Below, one piece after another: positions 1-8,234 of a DNA stretch of 64,000 nucleotides. The translations under genes were made by a program, and so were the position numbers. Numbering within the stretch: position 1 is the first letter of the stretch; each line of letters opens with the position of its first letter. Source of the stretch: Gemmatimonas sp. UBA7669 (GTDB lineage: Bacteria > Gemmatimonadota > Gemmatimonadetes > Gemmatimonadales > Gemmatimonadaceae); contig NZ_DLHL01000047.1 in the NCBI RefSeq assembly GCF_002483225.1, positions 1-64,000 on the forward strand, written 5' to 3'. The notes below the pieces were generated by a model. The model did no database searches. It had not been told where the DNA came from and was given only the letters and a program-made list of their open reading frames with translations.

Positions 1-52
1 TACGCGGTTCACCTTACGCGGTTCGTTAGTCCCACCTTACGCCGTCCGTTGG
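1..52. repeat. CCTTACGC-type modular intergenic repeat, cut by window edge
   Basis: Two exact CCTTACGC octamers lie at 12-19 and 35-42, in the same modular context as the arrays near 15.1, 38.2, 41.3 and 42.0 kb. Read from the symporter gene outwards, the array starts at its right edge and runs left off the window. The symporter stop codon TAA (39-37 on the minus strand) is the TAA inside a GCGTAAGG unit, so the last few codons lie in repeat sequence. Confidence 0.8.
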
Positions 53-1917
53 TTCCACAACTTCCGCGTCACCTGCAACAACACCACCCCACTCACGACA
101 AACACTCCCGTCAGCAACCACGCATCGTTCAACCGCGACGCATCACCCGGCGCATACAGGAAGTTGCCGATCGCAAACAGCGAGCTCCAGATCACCAGAC
201 AGCCCGACACCCAACCGGCAAACGCCAGCCCAATGCGGTTCTCCTCGGCTACTTCGCTGTCACTCACACCAGCCTCGGCACGGATCGCTGCCCAGCCCGG
301 ACCCACCGGCTTCACCTTCTGCACGAAGGACACAAGCGTTGCCCGCTCCGTCGTCGGGCCGACAAACGCCGTGATCAGCCAGGCCGCCGTCGTGATGCCC
401 ACCTGGACGATGGTCGTAATCGCAAAGCCCGCATCTGGCATCAGCTTGGGCACCAGCAGCGAGGTCAGCAGCGAGACCACCATGGCCACGATCTCGCACC
501 ATGCCGACACGCGCCACCAGAACCAGCGCGCGATGTACAGCAGGCCCGTACCCGCACCAATCGACAGCAACACCTGAAACGCCTGCTGCGCCGAACTCAT
601 GGTCAGACTCAGCAGCGCGGCCACCACATACAGCAGCACCGTCGAAAGTCGGCCCGCGTTCACGTAGTGCGCTTCCGTCGCGTCGGTCTTGATGAAGCGG
701 CGATAGAAGTCGTGCACCAGATACGACGACCCCCAATTGAGGTGTGTGAGAATGGTGGACGAGTTGGCCGCAATGAGTCCGCCGATCATGAGCCCCACAA
801 AGCCGACCGGCAGAAACTTGAGCATGGCCGGGAAGGCCGAGTCATGGCCGATGAGTGTCGCGTCGGCCTGCGGAAAGGCCGCCTGGATGGACGCGAGATC
901 GGGATAGACGATGATGGAGCAGAGCGCCGTGATGATCCACGGCCAGGGCCGCAGCACGTAGTGCGCGATGTTGAAGAACAACGTACCGCCCAGCGAATCC
1001 TTTTCCGACTTGGAGGCGAGCATGCGCTGCGCGATGTACGAGCCGCCGCCGGGCTCAGCGCCCGGATACCAGTTGGCCCACCACGAAATGGCGATGGGCA
1101 GAATGAAGATCATCAGCGCCAGCTCGGAGAGTCCGAAATTGGGCATGATGTCGAGGATGGGCTGGCCCGTGCCGTCGGACAGCGACATGACCGGCTGCGC
1201 ATCGCCGGCGCCCTGCACCACCTGCTGCGTGGACAGGCGCGACACCAGCTCCTTGAGGCCCACCCAGGCACTGGCTTCACCTGTCAGCCGACGTGCGACT
1301 TCGACCAGCGAGAACCACGCCGCCGCGAACACGGCCGTCATCTTGATGAAGAACTGAATCATGTCGATGACGAGCACGCCCCAAAGACCCGAGTGCGCCG
1401 CAAACACCACGTTGAGCAGGCCGGTGATGATGATCGTCTGCCACGCCGGCATGCCAAAGAGGATGTTGGCGATCTTGCAGGCGGCCAGCGTCACCATGCC
1501 CATGATGAAGCAATTGAAGAAGAGGCCGAGGTACACGGCGCGGAACCCGCGCACCACACTGGCCTCTCGGCCTGAGTAGCGCAGTTCATAAAACTCGAGG
1601 TCCGTCAGCACGCCCGACCGGCGCCAGAGCCGAGCAAAGAAGAACACGGTCGCCACACCCGTGAGCACAAAGGCCCACCACTGCCAGTTGCCAGCCACGC
1701 CGTAGCGGCGCACCTGCTCCGTCACCCAGTTCGGGGTGTCAGACGAGAACGTGGTGGCCACCATGGAGAGGCCGGCCAGCCACCACGGCACCGAACGGCC
1801 GGAGGCAAAGAACTCCGAGGTGCTGGAGCCCGAGCGCTTGGCCAGGAAGAGGGCGGGGACGAAGCAGACCAAGATGGACGCAGCGACAATGACCCAGTCG
1901 ATCCAGGAGATGTTCAT
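37..1917 (-). CDS. Sodium:solute symporter (SSS family)
   Basis: A 626-residue polytopic membrane protein of the sodium:solute symporter family, which couples Na+ influx to uptake of sugars, amino acids or other small solutes. The N-terminus is a first hydrophobic helix followed by the family signature around residues 35-60 (FFASGRSVPWWLAGLSM), with about 13 or more further hydrophobic segments. The length fits the family's longer sugar/inositol-type branch, but the substrate cannot be read from sequence. The ATG at 1917 gives a normal N-terminus. The stop codon is contributed by the repeat at the left edge. The upstream side is a very G-rich stretch shared with the divergent PAS gene. Confidence 0.9.
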   Translation of the reverse strand: MNISWIDWVIVAASILVCFVPALFLAKRSGSSTSEFFASGRSVPWWLAGLSMVATTFSSDTPNWVTEQVRRYGVAGNWQWWAFVLTGVATVFFFARLWRRSGVLTDLEFYELRYSGREASVVRGFRAVYLGLFFNCFIMGMVTLAACKIANILFGMPAWQTIIITGLLNVVFAAHSGLWGVLVIDMIQFFIKMTAVFAAAWFSLVEVARRLTGEASAWVGLKELVSRLSTQQVVQGAGDAQPVMSLSDGTGQPILDIMPNFGLSELALMIFILPIAISWWANWYPGAEPGGGSYIAQRMLASKSEKDSLGGTLFFNIAHYVLRPWPWIITALCSIIVYPDLASIQAAFPQADATLIGHDSAFPAMLKFLPVGFVGLMIGGLIAANSSTILTHLNWGSSYLVHDFYRRFIKTDATEAHYVNAGRLSTVLLYVVAALLSLTMSSAQQAFQVLLSIGAGTGLLYIARWFWWRVSAWCEIVAMVVSLLTSLLVPKLMPDAGFAITTIVQVGITTAAWLITAFVGPTTERATLVSFVQKVKPVGPGWAAIRAEAGVSDSEVAEENRIGLAFAGWVSGCLVIWSSLFAIGNFLYAPGDASRLNDAWLLTGVFVVSGVVLLQVTRKLWNQRTA

Positions 1918-1918
1918 G

Positions 1919-1979
1919 CGCGGGGGTGGGGGCGCGGGGAGAGTGCGGGGGTACGTGGGCGGAATGTGGGGGGTGGGCC
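1919..1979 (+). other. G-run cluster with G-quadruplex potential
   Basis: Directly upstream of the symporter start the plus strand carries successive runs of G5, G5, G4, G5, G3 and G6 separated by loops of 1-8 bases. This meets the usual four-tract G-quadruplex pattern. The G-rich strand is the template strand for the symporter. The rest of the 291-bp divergent gap (1918-2208) holds only a small stem-loop, GGACT-ctca-AGTCC, at 2107-2120. Confidence 0.5.
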
Positions 1980-2208
1980 AGCCTGTGGCAACGCGTCTCG
2001 AACCACAAGCGCCTCGGCCCAGTACACGGTCACAGACTCAACGCCAGGCAAACAGTGTGAGACTCAGGGCCCGGACCGTGACCAAAACGTCCGAATATTC
2101 ACTTCAGGACTCTCAAGTCCGACTGTGCGGCACCCGACCTTTGAGAACATCGGGCGTGGACGGGGACCGAAGACGGCTCTGTCCGCCCGCTTCCGTAGTC
2201 GCTGTCCA

Positions 2209-2673
2209 ATGCCTCTCGACACCACAACGCGAATGCTGGCCCCCTTCCTCGATCGGCTCACCGACGAGGAGCTTGATGCCATTCCCTATGGCGTCGTCCG
2301 TCTCGACAAGTCTGGCCAGGTCCTGTCCTGCAATCAGGCCGAGGCCGACAATGCCGGCCTCACGGGCCGTCCGCTCGGGCGCCACTTCTTCACCGAGGTG
2401 TACCCCAGCGCCAATGTCCCCGAGTTTCACGACCGGGTCATGGAAGGCGTGCAGCACGGCCGACTCGACGCGACATTCGGCTTCACGTTCAGCTGCGACA
2501 TCATGCCTCGTCGCGTGCTCGTGCGCGCCTACTATGCCGGGCGTACCGACAGCGTATGGCTGTTTTTCGCCAAGCCCGACGGGTCGCCCTTCGATCTCAG
2601 CCCTGCTCAGACCCCGAGCATCCGCCCGACGCCATCGCACGGCATCGATTTGCGGACGACGCGCGTCGCGTAG
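2209..2673 (+). CDS. PYP-like PAS domain protein lacking the chromophore Cys
   Basis: A 154-residue soluble protein that is essentially one PAS domain (residues about 15-125) plus a short proline-rich tail. Compared from memory with Halorhodospira photoactive yellow protein, it aligns almost end to end: LDAIPYGVVRLD with PYP LDGLAFGAIQLD, and the HFF..V.P...PEF block with PYP NFFKDVAPCTDSPEF. The PYP chromophore cysteine (Cys69) is Ser67 here. PYP Glu46 is kept (Glu45), and PYP Tyr42 is Cys41. It therefore should not bind p-coumaroyl by the known thioester. The ATG at 2209 fits the PAS start; an in-frame upstream extension to 1966 has no family match. It is a single gene, divergent from the symporter and convergent with the beta-helix gene. 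The function is unknown, perhaps a small ligand or redox sensor. Confidence 0.75.
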   Translation: MPLDTTTRMLAPFLDRLTDEELDAIPYGVVRLDKSGQVLSCNQAEADNAGLTGRPLGRHFFTEVYPSANVPEFHDRVMEGVQHGRLDATFGFTFSCDIMPRRVLVRAYYAGRTDSVWLFFAKPDGSPFDLSPAQTPSIRPTPSHGIDLRTTRVA

Positions 2674-2682
2674 CGGACGCGC

Positions 2683-4890
2683 TCAGTGCGGCCCCGCCGA
2701 ACCCGGCGAGGGCCGCACCACGCCGCGCATCCAGTCGAGTCTCAGCTCCACCCAGCCGCCACGCTGCACGTACGCCGCCCGGACGCGGTGGCGTATTGGC
2801 TTTCCTGCAGCAGTAGCTCCAGTCACACGCCACGTCGCATAGGCCGGGCGCGACTCGTGCGGCGACCAGTCGTCGATGACCAGCGAGTCGTTGACCCATA
2901 CGCGCAGCGCATCATCACTGATGGCACGTAGTGTATGCACACCCGCATCGAGCCACACCTCACCCTCGGCCAGCATCAGAAAGTTGCTGGCAGGAATGCC
3001 CGCCTCACGCGGGCGCGACCAGAGCCAGTCCAGTCGCGCCAGGTCACGCGACCATCCGGGTGACGCCTGCGTCAACTGCGCCATGGCGTCAGCACGCTCG
3101 GGCGGATTAAGACTGTCGGCAAAGGGCATGACACGCGCCTGCCAGTGCTGACGCGGCTCGTCCACTCCAAAGCCAAAACGCACCGGTACGCCCGCCGCGC
3201 GCTTGACGCCCCGCGCACTCGTCGTGGCTCCGCCCACGTAGCGCAGTTGCACGTCCCACTGATGCAGACTGTCGGCATGCAGCGTGACACGCAGCGTGTC
3301 GCCCGTACGCCCCGCACGCGCCGAGAGCACACGAACACCACGGCTGCCCACCAGCGTCCAGCGACCCGGAGGGCCCAACACCCGCAGGCGCAGCGTGGGG
3401 CCGCGCGTGCTGTCCAACGGCCAGAGCTTGGGCGACTGCCAATCATACGGGCCCCACTCGTCGACCACGATGGCACTGCGATCGCGCATGGCGTTGACGG
3501 ACTCCGGCCAGCGCGCGGGCGCATTGGCAATGCGTGGCACGCGCCACCAGGCCGTCGTGGGCACGATGCGCGAGGGATCGCAGGGTGCAGTCGATGTATC
3601 GCGCAGCACATTGCGACTGCTGTCCGTCACCTGCGTGTTGGCCACACGCCACGGCGTGGCAACACGCGCAAACGAGTTCTCGACGATACGCCAATCGCGA
3701 CTCCGCGTATCGCGAAACTTCGGATACCCCCAGTCACTCGGCGCAATGCTGTCCGCCCACAGGCGAATGCCCGTGCTGTCACCCGCGAAGCGATTGCCGC
3801 CGATGAGATTGTCCTGTCCATGTTCAATGGCCACCGCAATACGATTGTCGGCAAAGCAGTTGCCCACGATGCGACTCCCGAAGCTGTAGCCACCCCAGAG
3901 GCCGTGCGTGCTGCCGACGACGCGGTTGCCGATGAACTGATTGCGACTGAAGGTGGCTTCGAGTCCGTTGGTCGGCGCGTACGACACGTCGTTCATCAGG
4001 AACAGATTGTCGTTCGAGCCCCCCTGCCCCGTGTCCATGGTGTGCTGACCGGCCCAGAGGAACACCCCATCACCACTGTGTGTCATGCTGTTGTACGCCA
4101 CCACATTGTGCGAGCACTGCTCGAACAGCAGCAGCGCCGCCGAGTCCTGTCCGCGCTGGTAGAACCCCAGCGAGGAGCCGCGCACGTTGTAGTCGAGGCG
4201 ATTGTTCACGATGACGTGCCAGCTCGCCCGGTAGAGACCGATGCCCAGTCCCGAATTGTACGAGAAGTTGTTGTCGCGAATGTCCAGCGAATCGCTGTGA
4301 CTGAGCAGCAAACCGTTCATGGATTGCCGTACCGTGTTGCCCTGCACCCGACCACCACGAATGTCCCGCAAGTGCAGACCGGCGCCAAAGCGTCGCCACT
4401 CGTCGGCCTCGTTCTTGTGAAACGACAACCAGTCCACAAGGCTCTCGTGCTCCACGCTACTGAACAGGCGCGGCTTCCAGGAATGACTGAAATCATTCCG
4501 CTCGAGCACAAGGTTGCGCACACCGGTGGCCAGCACGCCCCAGCGGTAGCCGCGCGCACTGAGGCCACGAATGGTGATGTCAGAGCCGCCGTCGACGCGG
4601 ATGGCGGTCCCCACGGCGGCATCGGCTGCGCTGTCGGCAGGCTGTCCCACAAAGGTCACACCGCGCAAGTCCACCACGATGTGCTGTCCACGTACCGTGA
4701 GGAGCGCCGAATCGGGATGGGCCTTGGCCCGCAGGGCATAGGTGCCGGGCGCAATGCGCACCGAGCGCGTGATGACCATGCCCGCGGTTGGCCGGACCAC
4801 GGGGAACGGCTGAGCGAGCGCAGGTGTCATCGGCGCGAGCATGGTGCCCGCAGTCATCAGCGCGATCAGCGATGGGAGCCAACGCATCAT
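2683..4890 (-). CDS. Exported right-handed beta-helix protein with C-terminal PA14-like domain
   Basis: About 735 residues. It has a signal peptide (MMRWLPSLIALMT... to about residue 26). A long run of parallel beta-helix rungs of the NosD/pectate-lyase type follows, roughly residues 60-440, with repeated short turns such as ITIRGLSARGY, LVLERNDFS and LDIRDNNFS. The C-terminal 130 residues resemble a PA14 domain (GVHTLRAISDDALRVWVND), usually a carbohydrate-binding module. It is probably a secreted or periplasmic polysaccharide-binding or -processing protein; no catalytic residues could be assigned. The ATG at 4890 overlaps the stop of the upstream methyltransferase gene (ATGA), so the two are likely translationally coupled. 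A longer open frame upstream is only the shadow of that gene. Confidence 0.75.
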   Translation of the reverse strand: MMRWLPSLIALMTAGTMLAPMTPALAQPFPVVRPTAGMVITRSVRIAPGTYALRAKAHPDSALLTVRGQHIVVDLRGVTFVGQPADSAADAAVGTAIRVDGGSDITIRGLSARGYRWGVLATGVRNLVLERNDFSHSWKPRLFSSVEHESLVDWLSFHKNEADEWRRFGAGLHLRDIRGGRVQGNTVRQSMNGLLLSHSDSLDIRDNNFSYNSGLGIGLYRASWHVIVNNRLDYNVRGSSLGFYQRGQDSAALLLFEQCSHNVVAYNSMTHSGDGVFLWAGQHTMDTGQGGSNDNLFLMNDVSYAPTNGLEATFSRNQFIGNRVVGSTHGLWGGYSFGSRIVGNCFADNRIAVAIEHGQDNLIGGNRFAGDSTGIRLWADSIAPSDWGYPKFRDTRSRDWRIVENSFARVATPWRVANTQVTDSSRNVLRDTSTAPCDPSRIVPTTAWWRVPRIANAPARWPESVNAMRDRSAIVVDEWGPYDWQSPKLWPLDSTRGPTLRLRVLGPPGRWTLVGSRGVRVLSARAGRTGDTLRVTLHADSLHQWDVQLRYVGGATTSARGVKRAAGVPVRFGFGVDEPRQHWQARVMPFADSLNPPERADAMAQLTQASPGWSRDLARLDWLWSRPREAGIPASNFLMLAEGEVWLDAGVHTLRAISDDALRVWVNDSLVIDDWSPHESRPAYATWRVTGATAAGKPIRHRVRAAYVQRGGWVELRLDWMRGVVRPSPGSAGPH

Positions 4891-5402
4891 TGCCCCTGCC
4901 ACAACCAGCGCGGCACACGCGCGCAGTAGGCGGCGTAGGCCTCTGGAAATTTCTGCAGGAGGTGCCGCTCTTCCTTGCGGATCACGAAGCGCCAGAGCAG
5001 AACGTGCACAGCCGGCAGCAGCACGAGCGCCGTCCACGACCTGAGCAGCAACGCCACCCCAAGGTAGAACAGTGTCATGCCCACATACATGGGATTGCGC
5101 GTAAACGCAAACGGCCCGGTGTCCACCACCAGCTTGGCGGCGCGATTGGGATACACCGCGGTGCGAAATCGATTGAAGGTGCGAATGCCCCACAGTACGA
5201 GCGCAAAGCCACCCAGTGCCATCAGCCCGCCGGGCACCGCCAGCCAAGACTGGTCGGGCAGTCGTGGCGTGTGCAACAGCCGATCAATGCCCCATGCCAG
5301 CAGCAACGGCAGGGTGAACAGCAGCGGTGGGGGAAACTTGACATCAGGTCCAGGGTCGCGGACACGCGGTGCCCCGGAAGCCGAGGGTGTGGGCGCAGTC
5401 AT
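4887..5402 (-). CDS. Isoprenylcysteine carboxyl methyltransferase (ICMT)-family membrane protein
   Basis: A 171-residue integral membrane protein with about four hydrophobic helices and the C-terminal ICMT/phospholipid methyltransferase signature: RNPMYVGMTLFYLG, then a helix, then the RKEERHLLQKFPEAYAAYCARVPRW block that forms the SAM-binding end. Bacterial members methylate lipids or unknown membrane substrates; prenylated proteins are not expected here. The start is the ATG at 5402 (MTAPTPSASG); in-frame codons further upstream add a Cys/Arg-rich stretch unlike the family. It is the first gene of a two-gene unit with the beta-helix exoprotein, overlapping by 4 bp. Confidence 0.85.
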   Translation of the reverse strand: MTAPTPSASGAPRVRDPGPDVKFPPPLLFTLPLLLAWGIDRLLHTPRLPDQSWLAVPGGLMALGGFALVLWGIRTFNRFRTAVYPNRAAKLVVDTGPFAFTRNPMYVGMTLFYLGVALLLRSWTALVLLPAVHVLLWRFVIRKEERHLLQKFPEAYAAYCARVPRWLWQGQ

Positions 5403-5551
5403 GCTGCAATTGTAGCGCCGGATGCGCCGTTCTGTCTCAGCGCGGCAACACCGTGCAACGCCATGCAACGGCCCGCTCTCAATTGCGCAACGCCTGGCCT
5501 CTCACACGGCCGCCGACTCGCGCAGAGGCCGCCGCCGCGCGACATTCGGGC

Positions 5552-7090
5552 ATGGACCGTCGCCTCTTCGTCTCCGATCTCGCGGGCTACGCCGCCCTCT
5601 GCGCCGTGGTGCCCAACATCTGGCGCGTCACGAGCCGCCCCACGTTCACCGAGTATCCCTTTGCGCTCGGCGTGGCCTCAGGTGACCCTACGCCTACTGG
5701 TGGCGTACTCTGGACGCGCCTCGCGCCCCGGCCCTTCGAGCCCGACGGTGGCATGGACGGTACCCGCACCACGGTGGACTGGGAAGTGGCCGACGACGAA
5801 CAGTTCAGCAAGGTCGTGAAGCGCGGCCGCGCCGTGGCGGCCCCCGAGTTGTCCTTCAGCGTTCACGTGGACGTGGACGGACTCGCGCCCGATCGCTGGT
5901 ACTTCTATCGCTTCACCAGCGGCCCCGCCGTGAGCCCCGTGGGCCGCTTCCGCACCACGCCGGCCGACGGCGCCACCACACCGCTGGCCATGGCCTTTGC
6001 CAGCTGCCAGCACTGGGAGCAGGGGTACTTCACCGCGCTCGATCATCTCGCGAAGGAAGAGATCGATCTCGCCTTTCACCTCGGCGACTACATCTACGAA
6101 TACGCCGGCAATCGCAAGGCCGTGCGTGTACACCATGGTCTCGAAATTCGCACCATCGACGATTACCGGCGGCGATACGCGCAGTACAAGTCCGATCCCA
6201 TGCTGCAGCGCGCGCACGAACGCTGCCCGTGGATGGTGACCTGGGACGATCACGAAGTGGACAACAATTATGCGGGTCTCGTGGGTGAGAATCGCATGGA
6301 GTCGGACGAGCAGATGCGCAACCGCCGGGCGGCCGCGTATCAGGCTTGGTGGGAGCATCAGCCGGTGCGCGTGCCGCGCGTGCAATCGTGGGCTGATCTC
6401 ACGATCACGCGGCGCGTGAGCTGGGGGCAGCTCGCCAACTTCTGGATGCTCGATACCCGGCAGTATCGCAGTGATCAGGCCTGTGGTGACGGCACGCAGG
6501 CGGCCTGCGACGAGTGGAAGGATCCCTCGCGCACCCTGCTGGGCACGACGCAGGAGCAGTGGCTGTTGAATGGCCTCACGACCAGCGCACGCTGGCAGGT
6601 GCTGGCGCAGCAGATCATGATGGCACCGTACGATGCCGCGCCGGGTCCCGAGATGCGCACCAGCATGGACCAGTGGGGTGGCTATCCCGCCGCGCGTGAC
6701 CGTCTGCTCGGCGAAATCGCGAAACGCGCGCCCAATCGCACCGTGGTACTGACCGGTGACATTCACACGAATTGGGTCAACGAGCTGCACAGCGACTTCG
6801 CGCGGCCCGACCGGCCCACGGTGGCCGCGGAGTTCGTGGCCACCAGCATTTCGTCGGGCGGCGACGGCGCCGACGTGCCACCGGCGCGGCTGTCCACCAT
6901 GCAGGGTGACAACCCGCATCTCAAGTGGTTCCAGAATCGCCGCGGCTATGTGCGCTGCCGCGTGGACGCCAGCACCTGGACGGCCGACTACCGCAGCGTG
7001 CCCTTCGTGGAGAAGCCGGGCGCGGATGTGGCCACGGCCTCGTCGTGGCGCGTGGAGCACGGCAAGGCGGGCATCGTCAAGACAGGGTGA
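5552..7090 (+). CDS. phoD: PhoD-family alkaline phosphatase / phosphodiesterase
   Basis: A 512-residue exported metallophosphatase. The N-terminus MDRRLFVSDLAG has a twin arginine before a hydrophobic stretch, matching the Tat export usual for PhoD. A PhoD_N beta-sandwich follows (TEYPFALGVASGDPTPTG), then the catalytic domain with FASCQHWEQGY, FHLGDYIYEY, TWDDHEVDNNYAG and VLTGDIHTNW, which supply the Asp/His/Asn metal ligands. The family releases phosphate from phosphoesters and needs Ca2+/Fe3+. The ATG at 5552 was chosen because it places the Tat motif at the very N-terminus. It is divergent from the methyltransferase gene. Confidence 0.92.
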   Translation: MDRRLFVSDLAGYAALCAVVPNIWRVTSRPTFTEYPFALGVASGDPTPTGGVLWTRLAPRPFEPDGGMDGTRTTVDWEVADDEQFSKVVKRGRAVAAPELSFSVHVDVDGLAPDRWYFYRFTSGPAVSPVGRFRTTPADGATTPLAMAFASCQHWEQGYFTALDHLAKEEIDLAFHLGDYIYEYAGNRKAVRVHHGLEIRTIDDYRRRYAQYKSDPMLQRAHERCPWMVTWDDHEVDNNYAGLVGENRMESDEQMRNRRAAAYQAWWEHQPVRVPRVQSWADLTITRRVSWGQLANFWMLDTRQYRSDQACGDGTQAACDEWKDPSRTLLGTTQEQWLLNGLTTSARWQVLAQQIMMAPYDAAPGPEMRTSMDQWGGYPAARDRLLGEIAKRAPNRTVVLTGDIHTNWVNELHSDFARPDRPTVAAEFVATSISSGGDGADVPPARLSTMQGDNPHLKWFQNRRGYVRCRVDASTWTADYRSVPFVEKPGADVATASSWRVEHGKAGIVKTG

Positions 7091-7175
7091 TGACGACTGG
7101 TGCTACATCTACAAGTTGTCCACGGTAGCGGTGAGTAAGGTCACAGCGATCTGAGTGCCTGTACAAGGAGCTGTC

Positions 7176-7253
7176 TTGACATTTGATCGACACAGGATGA
7201 TGCTGTGATTGACGGCAACATTGCCGGCAACATTGCCGGCAATTGCGCCGGCG
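7176..7253 (+). promoter_or_regulatory. Tandem palindromes upstream of lipoprotein gene
   Basis: Two exact copies of the perfect palindrome TTGCCGGCAA lie at 7221-7230 and 7233-7242 with a 12-bp period. A third degenerate copy (TTGCGCCGGC) follows at once. They sit 23-55 bp before the ATG at 7265. A TTGACA hexamer at 7176-7181 could be a -35 element, but the hexamer 17 bp downstream (GATGCT) is a poor -10. An open frame from a GTG at 7205 would translate this block as IAGNIAGNCAG, so an operator role is only an inference. Confidence 0.4.
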
Positions 7254-7264
7254 ACCTGTACCAC

Positions 7265-7888
7265 ATGGAGTTGCCCGTGCGATTGAAGTTCTCGAAGGGT
7301 CTCAGTGTTCTTGCCGCTGCCGTTGCGATTGTGTCCATCGCAGCATGCCAGTCAGGCGATCCTGTCTCCGCATCATCCGGAGTTGAAGTAAGTGCCGGCC
7401 CGGCGACATCAAAGCTCTCCGGAAAGAAGCTGCCAACAAAGAATCGTTGGAGTGTTCAGAGCAGCAGCCTGAGCGACGAGCCTCCCGTTCTCCTCGAGTA
7501 CGAGATTCCGGAGGAAGTCTACTATGGTGGGGAGACGCCGCCCGCTGGTTTTGATTCTGCCGCAGCGCACGCAATGCGCGATGACAACTTGCCCTTGGTG
7601 CAAGCCGTATCGGACAACTACGAACTGGAAGTTGTCGATGGCTCCGACCCTCGATCGGAACACATCAAGCAAGCGTGCCAAGGCGAGAATGCGGCGTACC
7701 TTGCTGCAGTCGGCTCCTTCGTTGGCTCTTCAATCTGGACAATAGGAGCAGCGGCGTTCGGAAACGTTGGAGCTGCGTGGCTTGGACTCAAGGGATCTCT
7801 CGCGACGCTGACGGCCGTCAACGTCGCACGAGCAGTATACAACGGCTGCGCTTACCGTGAAGGGAGAGCGTGGGACGATTCTCACTAG
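7265..7888 (+). CDS. Uncharacterised lipoprotein with Gly/Ala-rich C-terminal hydrophobic region
   Basis: I do not recognise this gene. The 207-residue product has a lipoprotein signal peptide with the lipobox ending at Cys28 (VSIAAC). A polar linker with EIPEEVYYGGETPPAGF follows. The C-terminal region of about 50 residues is Gly/Ala-rich and membrane-like (YLAAVGSFVGSSIWTIGAAA) and is bracketed by two cysteines (IKQACQGE and VYNGCAYREG). That layout recalls holins or bacteriocin precursors but no signature is conclusive. The ATG at 7265 gives a textbook lipoprotein signal; a GTG at 7205 is in frame but adds a repeat-encoded leader. G+C is visibly lower here (about 53-58% in sampled lines) than in flanking genes. 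It probably forms an operon with the small membrane protein 12 bp downstream. Confidence 0.7.
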   Translation: MELPVRLKFSKGLSVLAAAVAIVSIAACQSGDPVSASSGVEVSAGPATSKLSGKKLPTKNRWSVQSSSLSDEPPVLLEYEIPEEVYYGGETPPAGFDSAAAHAMRDDNLPLVQAVSDNYELEVVDGSDPRSEHIKQACQGENAAYLAAVGSFVGSSIWTIGAAAFGNVGAAWLGLKGSLATLTAVNVARAVYNGCAYREGRAWDDSH

Positions 7889-7900
7889 CGCGAACCAACA

Positions 7901-8164
7901 ATGCCTTACGGCGCACTCATCTCAATCCTGTTCATGTTTGCTGCCTTGATGGTGGGGAGAAAGCTGATCACCCTTCCACCTGAACAGACGGCCAATCGCC
8001 CTCGCTTCATGGCGCGCGTTTTGCTGTCGCTCGGTCTGTTGGTTGGGGCGTCGCTCCCAGGGGCCGGAGGGGCGACATGGCAAGCGTGGACATGCGGCGC
8101 GCTGATCGCGGGTGCGATGCTTGCGTGGCTCGTAGGCGCATTCGTGAAACGCTCTTCGCCCTAG
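7901..8164 (+). CDS. Small uncharacterised membrane protein
   Basis: An 87-residue protein with three likely transmembrane helices (GALISILFMFAALMVG, LLSLGLLVGASLPGAG, WTCGALIAGAMLAWLVG) and a basic C-terminus. I recognise no family. It starts 12 bp after the lipoprotein gene and shares its lower G+C, so the two were probably acquired and expressed together. A membrane partner or immunity role is conceivable but not shown. The next gene (YbaL-type antiporter) is convergent, 70 bp away. Confidence 0.6.
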   Translation: MPYGALISILFMFAALMVGRKLITLPPEQTANRPRFMARVLLSLGLLVGASLPGAGGATWQAWTCGALIAGAMLAWLVGAFVKRSSP

Positions 8165-8234
8165 CCAAGAGCAACCGGAAGGCAACGCAGCATCTTCTAC
8201 GCCGGTGGTACGGAGGTGAGATCAGAACACCGAC

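Noticed and set aside
49..1575. Long plus-strand open frame antisense to the symporter gene
   Set aside because: It is the shadow of the symporter frame in GC-rich DNA. The protein is rich in His/Arg with no family features, while the minus strand has a clear transporter.
3145..4929. 594-codon plus-strand open frame antisense to the beta-helix gene
   Set aside because: It has low-complexity Arg/His/Ala composition. The minus strand encodes a signal peptide, beta-helix rungs and a PA14 domain.
7205..7264. GTG start at 7205 for the lipoprotein gene
   Set aside because: It would place about 20 repeat-encoded residues before an otherwise perfect lipoprotein signal peptide. The ATG at 7265 is more consistent.
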